Shown one piece after another: positions 20,126 to 30,938 of a stretch of DNA of 64,000 nt. The notes under the pieces were generated by a model. The model was not told the DNA's origin, did not search any database, and saw only the letters and a program-made list of their open reading frames with translations. The stretch is taken from contig JABBOT010000003.1 in assembly GCA_016165875.1 (NCBI GenBank), positions 28,381,816-28,445,815 on the forward strand, read 5' to 3'. Source of the DNA: Acanthopleura granulata (taxonomy: Eukaryota; Mollusca; Polyplacophora; Chitonida; Chitonidae). Both the position numbers and the translations under genes were made by a program. Position 1 is the first letter of the stretch. Each line of letters starts with the position of its first letter.

Positions 20126-20198
20126 GGTTTCGTAGTGTAGTGGTTATCACGTCTGCTTCACACGCAGAAGGTCGCGAGTTCGAACCTCGCCGAAACCT
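20126..20198 (+). tRNA. tRNA-Val(CAC) in an AAC-type upstream flank
   Basis: The gene body is consensus CAC (GGTTTCG...CGAAACC) but the upstream flank is ATATATAGCATCGA, that of AAC genes. Another product of exchange near or inside a tRNA gene. Confidence 0.88.
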
Positions 20199-20418
20199 GT
20201 CACATTTAATCGTTTAATATTGCTAAATATTCTTCTAGGGGAACTGTGTTGACCTCGGTGGAGTGAAGACGTGTTTTCTCAGCTCGCTTGTAAGCCATCG
20301 GTCTGCAACAACAACGTTTTAGTTTTGTTCCCTTTTGCGTGAATCCGGACTCCAAACAGTGATATCTCGTTGAGTGGACATTTAGAAAGTGGGCTGCTGC
20401 CCTGCAGCGGCTACAGGT

Positions 20419-21801
20419 ATGTCTAGACCAGTTACGTTTTCGCCTGCGAGCAGGCCTTTGAGAACTCTGTCTGTGGCCATATCTACCAAGAACAGCTCTG
20501 TATTTTCTACGGTAGTGCAGAGGGACTTTATTGCTGTGCTAGGTGATATAATAAATATAAAATCGGACCTTGTCACCTTTCAGAAAAACTATTTCAAGAA
20601 AATGTTTTATGTTCGTGTGACGACAGTTGCAGCACACAATGCACTTGTAAACAGGGGAAGCTTTCTTCTCGGGTGAGCGACATGGGATATTGTGCCTGCA
20701 AGCTCTGTGTATTTGAACCTGACGGTGCACTGGGCACCAGATGAAATGTCTGACGACACGATTGCCGCGGCGTTAAAACCGTACGGAGAGTGTTTGGGGG
20801 TGAACAAACCCAAGTTTTCTGATGGTGAGCTGTCCCATGTGAGAACAGGCATTCGGGTATACAGATTCCGGTGTCACAATGAGCGATATGTCCCAAATTT
20901 CATCAACTTCGATGGGGACCTTGTTATGTTCACGTATCCAGGACAGAGATATGAATGTCGGAAATGTGGACAAAGTAGCCATAAGGCGGCGGAATGTATG
21001 GCGGTTTGGTGTAACAACTGCAATGGTTTTTCTCCGCACGAAAATCCACACAGTGAGAAAGATTGCGATGACTTGTGTCGCATGTGCGGATCGGAGCAGC
21101 ACACGGTAAGTGATTGCTGTGCTCGTGCGTGGTCATACGCGGCGCGGGTGAAAGGCACAACTTCTGGACATGCTCGGGCTGCTAGAACACAAGGGAACGT
21201 CGAGATGGAGACAGCGGAAAGCAATGGGGACAATGCCTCTCCTTCTGACTCTGACGTTGACGTCCATTCTGACGCTGACGTCCATTCTGTCCTCGGATAC
21301 CAGATAAATACCGTTGAGAACGAGATCGATGATGTTCTGCTTGACGTTGATGACGACGTTGATGTAAACGTAAACTTGTCGGGTTGTGGTGAAGGGACAA
21401 GAGAACATGCTGACGTCGTATGCACAGATGCCGAACCTGTGTCTGCGGCTGACGATTCAGCGGAGCAAGTGGTTGATCCGGCATTTTCGTCACCAGATCC
21501 TGAAATTTCTACCCAGGTAAATGATTCGCGTCCGAAGTCAGATGTTACAGTAGTACAGACCGATGTCCATAATAGGCGCTCACCCGAACCAGTGAAGCAA
21601 AAGAAGGCTAAACTGATGACAGGGAGTAAAAATGAGGGCGAGCAGGACGGCGTCTCTGACCACGCAGTAAATTGTGTTGTTTCAAGCAATGGTATGGAAA
21701 TATCTCCCCCACCGTCTGAAGATTGCGGAACTCTCCTCCTTGAGTATCGAAAGAAGAAGTCCGTCGCCGTCCGGGGACGGCGACGTTTGTCACGGGACTG
21801 A
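20419..21801 (+). pseudogene. LINE B ORF1, zinc-knuckle RNA-binding protein with one nonsense codon
   Basis: ORF1p of L1/Tx1-like elements binds element RNA in the RNP. From the ATG at 20,419 the frame is open to 21,801 (461 codons with stop) except for TGA at 20,674-20,676. The aligned codon in the LINE C relic is GGA, so one G-to-T change explains the stop. After it come the conserved HWAPDEMSDDTI and KPYGEC, then Cys/His knuckles: CRKCGQSSHKAAEC and CRMCGSEQHTVSDC fit CX2CX4HX4C, with a looser CNNC...H...C between them. The C-terminal half is acidic (Asp-Val repeats), then basic. An in-frame GTG lies further upstream but the ATG is the likelier start. Confidence 0.85.
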
Positions 21802-21837
21802 GTAGAATTTTTGCCACCTAGTAACATCACAATAGGT

Positions 21838-24800
21838 ATGTTTGATTCCTTTCTCCTACTTTCCCTCATGTCGGCAATTCGCTTTGCAACACTAAATGTG
21901 AATGGATTAAGGGATAATGAAAAGCAGATTCAGCTGAAGAAATTTGTGTTTGACCATAGCATTGACATTTTGTTTTTACAAGAGACTCACTTTGAAAATT
22001 ATAATGACACGAGAAGTTTAAAAATTCCAGGTGATTGTTGGTGGGCGTATGGGTCAAGTAGAAGTTGTGGGGTGGGGATTATAGTGAGATATTCTGTCGA
22101 CTGTGTCATACGGAATGTAGTCAGGTGCCCGAGTGGTCGTTACATAAGTGTTAGAGCAGAAATCAACAATACCGCCCTTAACTTATTATGTATATATGCT
22201 CCTAATAATCCAAAAGACAGGAAAGATTTTATAACTCATTTGGATTGTTTAATGCGTGGGAGTGAAATTGTTATTCTTGGGGGTGATTTCAACTGTGTTG
22301 AAAACGTTGCATTAGACAGAATCGGTTCTGGTGACAATGTTAGAAATATTGGTGTTGAGGAAATCAGTAGCTTAAAGAGCGATTTTGGTGTGTGTGATAT
22401 TTTTAGAAAGTTTCATCCTAATAAGCAGTGTTACACTTGGTCAAGGGGCCAGTCTGCAAGCAGGTTAGACAGGTTCTATGTCCCTAATTGTATTCATGGT
22501 TATGTAACTTATTGTGACGTAACACACGTCTCCTTTTCTGATCACTCAAGTCCTGTTATTGACGTAAACTTTACGGATGTAATTTCTTGGGGCCCCTTTT
22601 ATTGGAAGTGCAATATTTCTGTTCTCAATAACCACGATCTTGTGGCCAAAATAAATGAAGTGTATGCTAATATTTTTACTGACTATGTCAGCCATGATAC
22701 AAGCCTAATAGAAAGATGGGAGTCTTTCAAAGAGGATTGCAAAGAAGCCATACGTATATTTTGCACTGAAAAATCATTAAGTAAAAAGCGTCAGTTGTAT
22801 GAATTAGAAAAAGAACTCAATGCCTTAAAATCCAATCCCATTGTAAACGCTGACAGAATTGATAACATAAAGAGGACAATAAATGCTTTATGCAGAGATT
22901 GTCATGCTGGATCGGTAATTAGGGCCAAGGCTGTTCATTTTGATCAGGGGGAAAAGCCTACGAAATATTTTATTAGGAGGGAAGTGGGGAGAGGTAAAAA
23001 GAAAATGATCAAGGAACTTATTTGTCATGATGACGGGTCTGAGTCTCACAGGACTCAAGATGGAATTGCTGAATGTATTAGGTCGTACTACAAACGCTTG
23101 TACAGTAAGCAAGAAACCGATCCTGATTGTGAGGAGGATTTCTTGTTGGGATTACCCAAGTTAAATGACAACAGTAAATGTCTTTGCGAGGGTGTTATGA
23201 CCAAGCAAGAGCTATTTGCTTCTGTAAATAGTATGTGTAAATATCGTTCACCGGGTTGTGATGGTCTACCGGCTGAGTTTTATGTAACGTTGTGGTCTTT
23301 AATTGGGGACGTTTTCACAGAGGTTGTTAACCACTGCTTTTGTTCCGGCTCCTTAAGTAAATCACAACGGACAGGTCTTATAACATTGTTGTGTAAAGAC
23401 CCCGAGAATGCAAACAACATCAAGAATTGGAGGCCCATCAGTTTATTGAATATGGATTACAAGATAATCTCAAAAGCACTTTGTAATCGTTTGAAAAGTG
23501 TTATCGAAACAATTGTGCTTCAAAGTCAAACGTGTGGTATTCCGGGTCGAAGTATTTTTGACAACTTACACCTCTTAAGGAATGTGTATGACTATGTCGA
23601 GCAAAAGGAATTAAAGGCATGCTTTTTGAATTTAGATCAAGAGAAGGCATTTGACAGGATCGACTGGTCCTTTTTGTTTAAGTGTTTAGAAAGATTTAAT
23701 TTTGGCCCAGATTTTTGTAAATGGGTCCAATTGCTGTATACTGATATTTCCAGCAGTGTAATTGTAAACGGTCATATTACTGAATCCTTTACCTTAAGCA
23801 GAGGGGTTCGACAGGGCTGCTCATTGTCACCTTTATTATACGTTTTGTCTTTAGAGCCCTTTATAGCGGCGATTAGAGAGTCTAGCGCTATTGCAGGTGT
23901 ACCTATGCCGGGAATCGCTAAACAGGCAAAAGTGTCGGCTTTTGCCGATGATACCACTGCTATTCTGTCTAAGGAGAGTTCCGTGCTGGAGGTCGTAAAT
24001 TTGGCTGAAAAGTATGGCAAAGCCTCTGGGTCCAAACTAAACTTATCAAAAAGCACAAAGTTACCTATCGGTAATTGGGATGAATCCTTAGTTCCTGACG
24101 TGGGTCTTAAGACAGTTCGGAATTCAAAGATCTGCGGAGTATTTTTTGGAAAGGACCAGGCAGCACTCAACTCGGACCGCATTTTAAACAAAGTGAGAAA
24201 AAACGTGTGTTCATGGAACGGGAGATACCTTACTCTCAGAGGCAGAGCTGTTCTAATTAACACAGTGGCCTTAGCTGTATTGTGGTTCACAGCCCAGTGT
24301 GTTTTGCTTCCCTCTAAATGTATTACTCAGTGTTCCCAGACTGTGTTTAGTTTCTTGTGGGAGAGCAAACCAGAGAGTCTGAAAAGAGTTGTTGTCTACA
24401 ATAAATTCCGTAAAGGTGGCTTAAATGTCCATAATGTGGACTGTAAGGTTAAGGCCCTGGCCATTCGGCATATCTTGAAATTAGTGTATGGCACACCGGC
24501 TGATTGGAAATACTTTGCTATATATTGGCTAGGATTTTCTTTGAGAAACGTTTGTTCTGGGTTTTCCAGGCTAAATATTCCACATTCAGACCATGTACCT
24601 CCATTCTACAGACATGCGTTGAAAGCTTGGCAGGAATTTTATCAGGGTCAGCAATTACCTCATGTTATGTACACTAGTAAGTATGTATATAGTCACCTCA
24701 TTAGTAAGATTGTCGAGTGTCCCAAAGTTATGCTAAAATCCCCCAACCTTAAGTGGGATATCATTTGGAAAACTGTATTTGACGCCTTTTTGGATCATAA

Positions 24801-25311
24801 CTTAATTAACTTTTGTTACAAACTTGTACACGATATTCTGCCTGTCAAGGAGCGATTGTTAAGACGGAGTGTTGCCATTGATGATATGTGCGTGTTCTGT
24901 TCCGATTCAGAAACACAAGACCACTTGTTTGTACAGTGTAAAGTTGTCGGGGAAGTGTTCAATGAGTTCAGCCGGATTTTTGTTCTCTATGGAGGCTACT
25001 TACCCAAGCTTGACAAAGAAACATTAATATTTAAGAACTTAAACGCTCCTGTTTGTAAAGAGATAAATTCAGTTTTGCTGTATTTGATATGTGTGTTACA
25101 ATTTTGTACTTGGTGTGCCAGAAACGAGATTGTGTTTCAAAACAAAAGTAGAACCGTACAGTCTATTGTGGTTGCTGCTAAAGCTATGATTAGAACAAGG
25201 GTACATGTGGACTTTTATAGATTGACAAAGTCACACTTTAAGAGGGTATGGTGCAGGAACTCTGTTTTCTGTAAACTGGACAATGATAAATTAGTATGTC
25301 TTTTAAAATAA
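21838..25311 (+). CDS. LINE B ORF2, AP-like endonuclease and reverse transcriptase
   Basis: The 1,157-residue enzyme nicks target DNA and primes cDNA synthesis there. The N-terminal exonuclease-endonuclease-phosphatase domain shows ATLNVNGL, FLQETHF, ILGGDFNCV, RLDRFYVP and SFSDHSSPV, with the expected Asn, Glu, Asp/Asn and final Asp-His. The RT shows NWRPISLLN, LDQEKAFDRI, RQGCSLSPLLY and FADD at 23,941-23,952. A C-terminal Cys/His motif reads CVFCSDSETQDHLFVQC. There is no stop or frameshift. The ATG at 21,838 lies 36 bp after the ORF1 stop; a second in-frame Met at 21,868 immediately precedes the endonuclease and could be used instead. Confidence 0.93.
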   Translation: MFDSFLLLSLMSAIRFATLNVNGLRDNEKQIQLKKFVFDHSIDILFLQETHFENYNDTRSLKIPGDCWWAYGSSRSCGVGIIVRYSVDCVIRNVVRCPSGRYISVRAEINNTALNLLCIYAPNNPKDRKDFITHLDCLMRGSEIVILGGDFNCVENVALDRIGSGDNVRNIGVEEISSLKSDFGVCDIFRKFHPNKQCYTWSRGQSASRLDRFYVPNCIHGYVTYCDVTHVSFSDHSSPVIDVNFTDVISWGPFYWKCNISVLNNHDLVAKINEVYANIFTDYVSHDTSLIERWESFKEDCKEAIRIFCTEKSLSKKRQLYELEKELNALKSNPIVNADRIDNIKRTINALCRDCHAGSVIRAKAVHFDQGEKPTKYFIRREVGRGKKKMIKELICHDDGSESHRTQDGIAECIRSYYKRLYSKQETDPDCEEDFLLGLPKLNDNSKCLCEGVMTKQELFASVNSMCKYRSPGCDGLPAEFYVTLWSLIGDVFTEVVNHCFCSGSLSKSQRTGLITLLCKDPENANNIKNWRPISLLNMDYKIISKALCNRLKSVIETIVLQSQTCGIPGRSIFDNLHLLRNVYDYVEQKELKACFLNLDQEKAFDRIDWSFLFKCLERFNFGPDFCKWVQLLYTDISSSVIVNGHITESFTLSRGVRQGCSLSPLLYVLSLEPFIAAIRESSAIAGVPMPGIAKQAKVSAFADDTTAILSKESSVLEVVNLAEKYGKASGSKLNLSKSTKLPIGNWDESLVPDVGLKTVRNSKICGVFFGKDQAALNSDRILNKVRKNVCSWNGRYLTLRGRAVLINTVALAVLWFTAQCVLLPSKCITQCSQTVFSFLWESKPESLKRVVVYNKFRKGGLNVHNVDCKVKALAIRHILKLVYGTPADWKYFAIYWLGFSLRNVCSGFSRLNIPHSDHVPPFYRHALKAWQEFYQGQQLPHVMYTSKYVYSHLISKIVECPKVMLKSPNLKWDIIWKTVFDAFLDHNLINFCYKLVHDILPVKERLLRRSVAIDDMCVFCSDSETQDHLFVQCKVVGEVFNEFSRIFVLYGGYLPKLDKETLIFKNLNAPVCKEINSVLLYLICVLQFCTWCARNEIVFQNKSRTVQSIVVAAKAMIRTRVHVDFYRLTKSHFKRVWCRNSVFCKLDNDKLVCLLK

Positions 25312-25340
25312 GACAAAAGGACCTATAAAACTCCTAGGCT

Positions 25341-25386
25341 GCCCTAATACTTTAGCTGTGATACTTTCTTTTTAGTTGGGCAAACC
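25341..25386 (+). other. conserved 3' UTR motif of LINE B, possible hairpin
   Basis: GCCCTAATACT...GTGATA...TTGGGCAAAC occurs about 30 bp after ORF2, in the same order and place as in LINE A. GCCC(TAA) can pair with (TT)GGGC. Confidence 0.45.
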
Positions 25387-25571
25387 TATGATTTTTCCAA
25401 TTTAGTTGTTTTCATTGTATTTATTTAGACTTGTGCTGAAATATGTATATAGCTTTATGGGAATAAAATCTACATTTCCAAAAAAAAAAAAAAAAAAAAA
25501 AAAAAGTTTTACCAAAGCTTACCACGGATTCGTCCATGAAAAGGCAACAAATGCGTAATATATAGCATGGA

Positions 25572-25644
25572 GGTTCCGTAGTGTAGTGGTTATCACGTCT
25601 GCTTAACACGCAGAAGGTCGCGAGTTCGAGCCTCGCCGGAACCT
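25572..25644 (+). tRNA. tRNA-Val(AAC)
   Basis: Consensus AAC gene, 66 bp right of the LINE B poly(A). Confidence 0.92.
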
Positions 25645-26566
25645 ACCATGTTTTAATTTGCTTTCTTCACAGGAAAAAATATTCTCCTGTAGTGATTGAG
25701 CAAGTCAGGATGTGGGCAGTTTTACCAAATCCGATTTCTTTCCTTGGCTTGATTTATTTATTTATTCTCTTCATTGGTGGTTTACGCCGTACTAAAGAAT
25801 ATCTCACTGCTACGACGGCGACCAGCACTATGATGGGAGGAAACTGGGCAGAGCCCAGGGCAAAGCCACGACCATCTGCAGTTTGCTGGCAAATCTTGCC
25901 ACGTACGACCGGAGAGGAAGCCAGTATGAGCCGGACTTGTACTGATTCCCACTCCATTACTTCCAGTAAACATTTCCCGAAAGTGTGGCTTTCGTAGTGC
26001 AGTGCTTAACACGTCTACTTCACACGGCCTCCATATTAAAGTCATGACTTGTTGTTTATGTGGATGGCTAGAGGGATTTATGTAGACCAGAGCAAAGCGC
26101 GCCCATCTACTTGGTATTTGAAAACAAACCTTTAGTACTTGCTGCTTTTTGGTTCGGGAGAGACGAATGTAGTTCTGTGGGGTTTTTTGTGATTCTTGTG
26201 GCTTTTGTTATACTTGGCATTGTTCTGTTCTCAGGTGGATGTAGTTGTGTAGACCTGCTGGTTATCAAGTTTAAACTTTCACTGGCTTGGTTGGCCTATT
26301 TGTGTGTGGGGATTGAAAAATGGGCGGATGTAGAGAGCTGGAGAAGATGTGAAAAGTCGATGTCGATGATGTAAAGCTTGGAGCATCTATGGCTTGCCCT
26401 TATGTTTGAGAGGTAGAATTCTAAAAAGTAGGATTTATAACATCTTGACAGTTGGTGCAGGGCAGGCTAACAAGGTTTGGCTTTGTACAGATATGCTCCC
26501 TGAATTGTACACTAGATGTATCGCTCCCAATGCATTTCTTCCAGTAAGCCCTATAAAGAAATCGTG

Positions 26567-26639
26567 GGTTTCGTAGTGTAGTGGTTATCACGTCTGCTTC
26601 ACACGCAGAAGGTCGCGAGTTCGAACCTCGCCGAAACCT
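26567..26639 (+). tRNA. tRNA-Val(CAC)
   Basis: Consensus CAC gene. Confidence 0.92.
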
Positions 26640-26811
26640 GTCACATTTAATCTTTTAATATTGCTAAATATTCTTCTTGCCTTCGAGTGTAGTGTTTGGA
26701 AACAACTGTTGCCACCTTTTGCTTGCCGCCTCCACGTGGGACATATCGATTTCTTTTGACAGAGCAAAAGCGTCGAGAATAAAAAGCTATAAAAGAATAT
26801 AACCTACAATT

Positions 26812-26884
26812 GGTTCTGTGGTGTAGTGGTTATCACGTCTGCTTTACACGCAGAAGGTCGCGAGTTCGAACCTCGCCAGAACCT
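26812..26884 (+). tRNA. tRNA-Val(TAC)
   Basis: Intact TAC gene. Confidence 0.9.
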
Positions 26885-27029
26885 TCTCTTTAAATGACGG
26901 AGACGCCTGCAGTTTAGGTGTCATTTGCGGCGATTTTCTTGTGCTGAATCACCAAAAGTCTTAGTTTTACCAAAGCTTACCACGGATTCGTCCATGAAAA
27001 GGCAACAAATGCGTAATATATAGCATGGA

Positions 27030-27102
27030 GGTTCCGTAGTGTAGTGGTTATCACGTCTGCTTAACACGCAGAAGGTCGCGAGTTCGAGCCTCGCCGGAAC
27101 CT
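27030..27102 (+). tRNA. tRNA-Val(AAC)
   Basis: Consensus AAC gene. Confidence 0.92.
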
Positions 27103-28024
27103 ACCATGTTTTAATTTGCTTTCTTCACAGGAAAAAATATTCTCCTGTAGTGATTGAGCAAGTCAGGATGTGGGCAGTTTTACCAAATCCGATTTCTTTC
27201 CTTGGCTTGATTTATTTATTTATTCTCTTCATTGGTGGTTTACGCCGTACTAAAGAATATCTCACTGCTACGACGGCGACCAGCACTATGATGGGAGGAA
27301 ACTGGGCAGAGCCCAGGGCAAAGCCACGACCATCTGCAGTTTGCTGGCAAATCTTGCCACGTACGACCGGAGAGGAAGCCAGTATGAGCCGGACTTGTAC
27401 TGATTCCCACTCCATTACTTCCAGTAAACATTTCCCGAAAGTGTGGCTTTCGTAGTGCAGTGCTTAACACGTCTACTTCACACGGCCTCCATATTAAAGT
27501 CATGACTTGTTGTTTATGTGGATGGCTAGAGGGATTTATGTAGACCAGAGCAAAGCGCGCCCATCTACTTGGTATTTGAAAACAAACCTTTAGTACTTGC
27601 TGCTTTTTGGTTCGGGAGAGACGAATGTAGTTCTGTGGGGTTTTTTGTGATTCTTGTGGCTTTTGTTATACTTGGCATTGTTCTGTTCTCAGGTGGATGT
27701 AGTTGTGTAGACCTGCAGGTTATCAAGTTTAAACTTTCACTGGCTTGGTTGGCCTATTTGTGTGTGGGGATTGAAAAATGGGCGGATGTAGAGAGCTGGA
27801 GAAGATGTGAAAAGTCGATGTCGCTGATGTAAAGCTTGGAGCATCTATGGCTTGCCCTTATGTTTGAGAGGTAGAATTCTAAAAAGTAGGATTTATAACA
27901 TCTTGACAGTTGGTGCAGGGCAGGCTAACAAGGTTTGGCTTTGTACAGATATGCTCCCTGAATTGTACACTAGATGTATCGCTCCCAATGCATTTCTTCC
28001 AGTAAGCCCTATAAAGAAATCGTG

Positions 28025-28097
28025 GGTTTCGTAGTGTAGTGGTTATCACGTCTGCTTCACACGCAGAAGGTCGCGAGTTCGAACCTCGCCGAAACCT
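28025..28097 (+). tRNA. tRNA-Val(CAC)
   Basis: Consensus CAC gene. Confidence 0.92.
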
Positions 28098-28269
28098 GTC
28101 ACATTTAATCTTTTAATATTGCTAAATATTCTTCTTGCCTTCGAGTGTAGTGTTTGGAAACAACTGTTGCCACCTTTTGCTTGCCGCCTCCACGTGGGAC
28201 ATATCGATTTCTTTTGACAGAGCAAAAGCGTCGAGAATAAAAAGCTATAAAAGAATATAACCTACAATT

Positions 28270-28342
28270 GGTTCTGTGGTGTAGTGGTTATCACGTCTGC
28301 TTTACACGCAGAAGGTCGCGAGTTCGAACCTCGCCAGAACCT
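28270..28342 (+). tRNA. tRNA-Val(TAC)
   Basis: Intact TAC gene. Confidence 0.9.
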
Positions 28343-28487
28343 TCTCTTTAAATGACGGAGACGCCTGCAGTTTAGGTGTCATTTGCGGCGATTTTCTTGT
28401 GCTGAATCACCAAAAGTCTTAGTTTTACCAAAGCTTACCACGGATTCGTCCATGAAAAGGCAACAAATGCGTAATATATAGCATGGA

Positions 28488-28560
28488 GGTTCCGTAGTGT
28501 AGTGGTTATCACGTCTGCTTAACACGCAGAAGGTCGCGAGTTCGAGCCTCGCCGGAACCT
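28488..28560 (+). tRNA. tRNA-Val(AAC)
   Basis: Consensus AAC gene. Confidence 0.92.
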
Positions 28561-29470
28561 ACCATGTTTTAATTTGCTTTCTTCACAGGAAAAAATATTC
28601 TCCTGTAGTGATTGAGCAAGTCAGGATGTGGGCAGTTTTACCAAATCCGATTTCTTTCCTTGGCTTGATTTATTTATTTATTCTCTTCATTGGTGGTTTA
28701 CGCCGTACTAAAGAATATCTCACTGCTACGACGGCGACCAGCACTATGATGGGAGGAAACTGGGCAAAGCCACGACCATCTGCAGTTTGCTGGCAAATCT
28801 TGCCACGTACGACCGGAGAGGAAGCCAGTATGAGCCGGACTTGTACTGATTCCCACTCCATTACTTCCAGTAAACATTTCCCGAAAGTGTGGCTTTCGTA
28901 GTGCAGTGCTTAACACGTCTACTTCACACGGCCTCCATATTAAAGTCATGACTTGTTGTTTATGTGGATGGCTAGAGGGATTTATGTAGACCAGAGCAAA
29001 GCGCGCCCATCTACTTGGTATTTGAAAACAAACCTTTAGTACTTGCTGCTTTTTGGTTCGGGAGAGACGAATGTAGTTCTGTGGGGTTTTTTGTGATTCT
29101 TGTGGCTTTTGTTATACTTGGCATTGTTCTGTTCTCAGGTGGATGTAGTTGTGTAGACCTGCTGGTTATCAAGTTTAAACTTTCACTGGCTTGGTTGGCC
29201 TATTTGTGTGTGGGGATTGAAAAATGGGCGGATGTAGAGAGCTGGAGAAGATGTGAAAAGTCGATGTCGATGATGTAAAGCTTGGAGCATCTATGGCTTG
29301 CCCTTATGTTTGAGAGGTAGAATTCTAAAAAGTAGGATTTATAACATCTTGACAGTTGGTGCAGGGCAGGCTAACAAGGTTTGGCTTTGTACAGATATGC
29401 TCCCTGAATTGTACACTAGATGTATCGCTCCCAATGCATTTCTTCCAGTAAGCCCTATAAAGAAATCGTG

Positions 29471-29543
29471 GGTTTCGTAGTGTAGTGGTTATCACGTCTG
29501 CTTCACACGCAGAAGGTCGCGAGTTCGAACCTCGCCGAAACCT
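29471..29543 (+). tRNA. tRNA-Val(CAC)
   Basis: Consensus CAC gene. Confidence 0.92.
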
Positions 29544-29715
29544 GTCACATTTAATCTTTTAATATTGCTAAATATTCTTCTTGCCTTCGAGTGTAGTGTT
29601 TGGAAACAACTGTTGCCACCTTTTGCTTGCCGCCTCCACGTGGGACATATCGATTTCTTTTGACAGAGCAAAAGCGTCGAGAATAAAAAGCTATAAAAGA
29701 ATATAACCTACAATT

Positions 29716-29788
29716 GGTTCTGTGGTGTAGTGGTTATCACGTCTGCTTTACACGCAGAAGGTCGCGAGTTCGAACCTCGCCAGAACCT
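29716..29788 (+). tRNA. tRNA-Val(TAC)
   Basis: Intact TAC gene, the last one in the array. Confidence 0.9.
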
Positions 29789-29933
29789 TCTCTTTAAATG
29801 ACGGAGACGCCTGCAGTTTAGGTGTCATTTGCGGCGATTTTCTTGTGCTGAATCACCAAAAGTCTTAGTTTTACCAAAGCTTACCACGGATTCGTCCATG
29901 AAAAGGCAACAAATGCGTAATATATAGCATGGA

Positions 29934-30007
29934 GGTTCCGTAGTGTAGTGGTTATCACGTCTGCTTAACACGCAGAAGGTCGCGAGTTCGAGCCTCGACC
30001 GGAACCT
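29934..30007 (+). pseudogene. tRNA-Val(AAC) with 1-nt insertion
   Basis: An extra A between T stem and acceptor (CTCGACCGGAACC) puts one unpaired base at the stem junction. Otherwise consensus. Confidence 0.7.
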
Positions 30008-30938
30008 ACCATGTTTTAATTTGCTTTCTTCACAGGAAAAAAATATTCTCCTGTAGTGATTGAGCAAGTCAGGATGTGGGCAGTTTTACCAAATCCGATT
30101 TCTTTCCTTGGCTTGATTTATTTATTTATTCTCTTCATTGGTGGTTTACGCCGTACTAAAGAATATCTCACTGCTACGACGGCGACCAGCACTATGATGG
30201 GAGGAAACTGGGCAGAGCCCAGGGCAAAGCCACGACCATCTGCAGTTTGCTTTCAAATCTTGCCACGTACGACCGGAGAGGAAGCCAGTATGAGCTGGAC
30301 TTGTACTGATTCCCACTCCATTACTTCCAGTAAACATTTCCCGAAAGTGTGCAGTGCTTAACACGTCTACTTCACACGGCCTCCATATTAAAGTCATGAA
30401 TTGTTGTTTATGTGGATGGCCAGAGGCATTTATGTAATCCAGAGCAAAGCGCGCCGATGTATTTGGTATTTGAAAACAAACCTTTAGTACTTGCTGCTTT
30501 TTGGTTCGGGAGAGACGAATGTAGTTCTGTGGGGTTTTTTTGTTTGTTTGTTTTTTTGGTGATTCTTCTGAGTTTTGTTATACTTCGCACTCTTCTGTTC
30601 TCAAGTGGATGTAGTTGTGTACACCTGCAGGTTATCAAGTTTAAACTTTTACTGGCTTGGTTGGCCTGTTGGTGTGTGGGGATTGAAAAATGGGCGGATG
30701 TAGAGAGCTGGAGAAGATGTGAAAAGTCGATGTCGCTGATGTAAAGCTTGGAGCATCTATGGCTTGCCCTTATGTTTGATAGCTAGATTTCTAAAAAGCA
30801 GGATTTATAACATCTTGACAGTTGGTGCAGGGCAGGCTAACAAGGTTTGGCTTTGTACAGATATGCTCCCTAAATTGTACACCAGATGTATCGCTTTCCA
30901 TTGTATTTCTTCCAGTAAACTTATCAAAAAAAAATGTG

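Larger units (their letters stand above)
19706..20236 (+). repeat. deleted array unit 12 next to LINE B
   Basis: An AAC pseudogene is followed by a SINE piece (19889-20006). It breaks off at AAAGCCAG and joins the spacer that normally follows a TAC gene (TTTAGGTGTCATTTGC). A CAC gene in AAC-type upstream flank follows. A CAC and a TAC gene were therefore lost in this unit. Confidence 0.85.
20237..25505 (+). mobile_element. LINE B, nearly complete L1/Tx1-like retrotransposon
   Basis: About 5.27 kb with a 5' UTR, ORF1, ORF2, a 3' UTR, AATAAA (25,462-25,467) and a poly(A) of about 26. The left junction follows TGCTAAATATTCTTCT of a CAC-TAC spacer; the right junction precedes GTTTTACC of a TAC-AAC spacer. 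About 286 bp of array, including a whole TAC gene, is missing between them and no target duplication is visible. ORF2 is open and ORF1 has one nonsense codon, so the copy is young. Confidence 0.93.
25506..27029 (+). repeat. array unit 13, right of LINE B
   Basis: Resumes in the TAC-AAC spacer. Long SINE at 25750-25966; half-tRNA relic at 25987-26026. All three tRNA genes are intact. Confidence 0.9.
27030..28487 (+). repeat. array unit 14
   Basis: 1,458 bp; long SINE at 27208-27424; half-tRNA relic at 27445-27484. Very close to units 13 and 15. Confidence 0.9.
28488..29933 (+). repeat. array unit 15
   Basis: 1,446 bp; SINE at 28666-28870 has the 12-bp deletion; half-tRNA relic at 28901-28940. 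Shares the CTGCTGGTTATC marker with unit 13. Confidence 0.9.

Noticed and set aside
20874..21869. 331-codon Ser/Thr-rich frame antisense to LINE B ORF1
   Set aside because: It mirrors the Asp/Val-rich coding of ORF1. It has no domain, and the knuckles on the plus strand are clear.
3180..30361. Repeated small frames in each array unit, e.g. a hydrophobic frame starting WAVLPNPISFLGLIYLF and a 60-residue frame starting MPLCLRGRILKS
   Set aside because: They recur only because the unit recurs, they overlap the SINE or end inside tRNA genes, and they change length with every indel.
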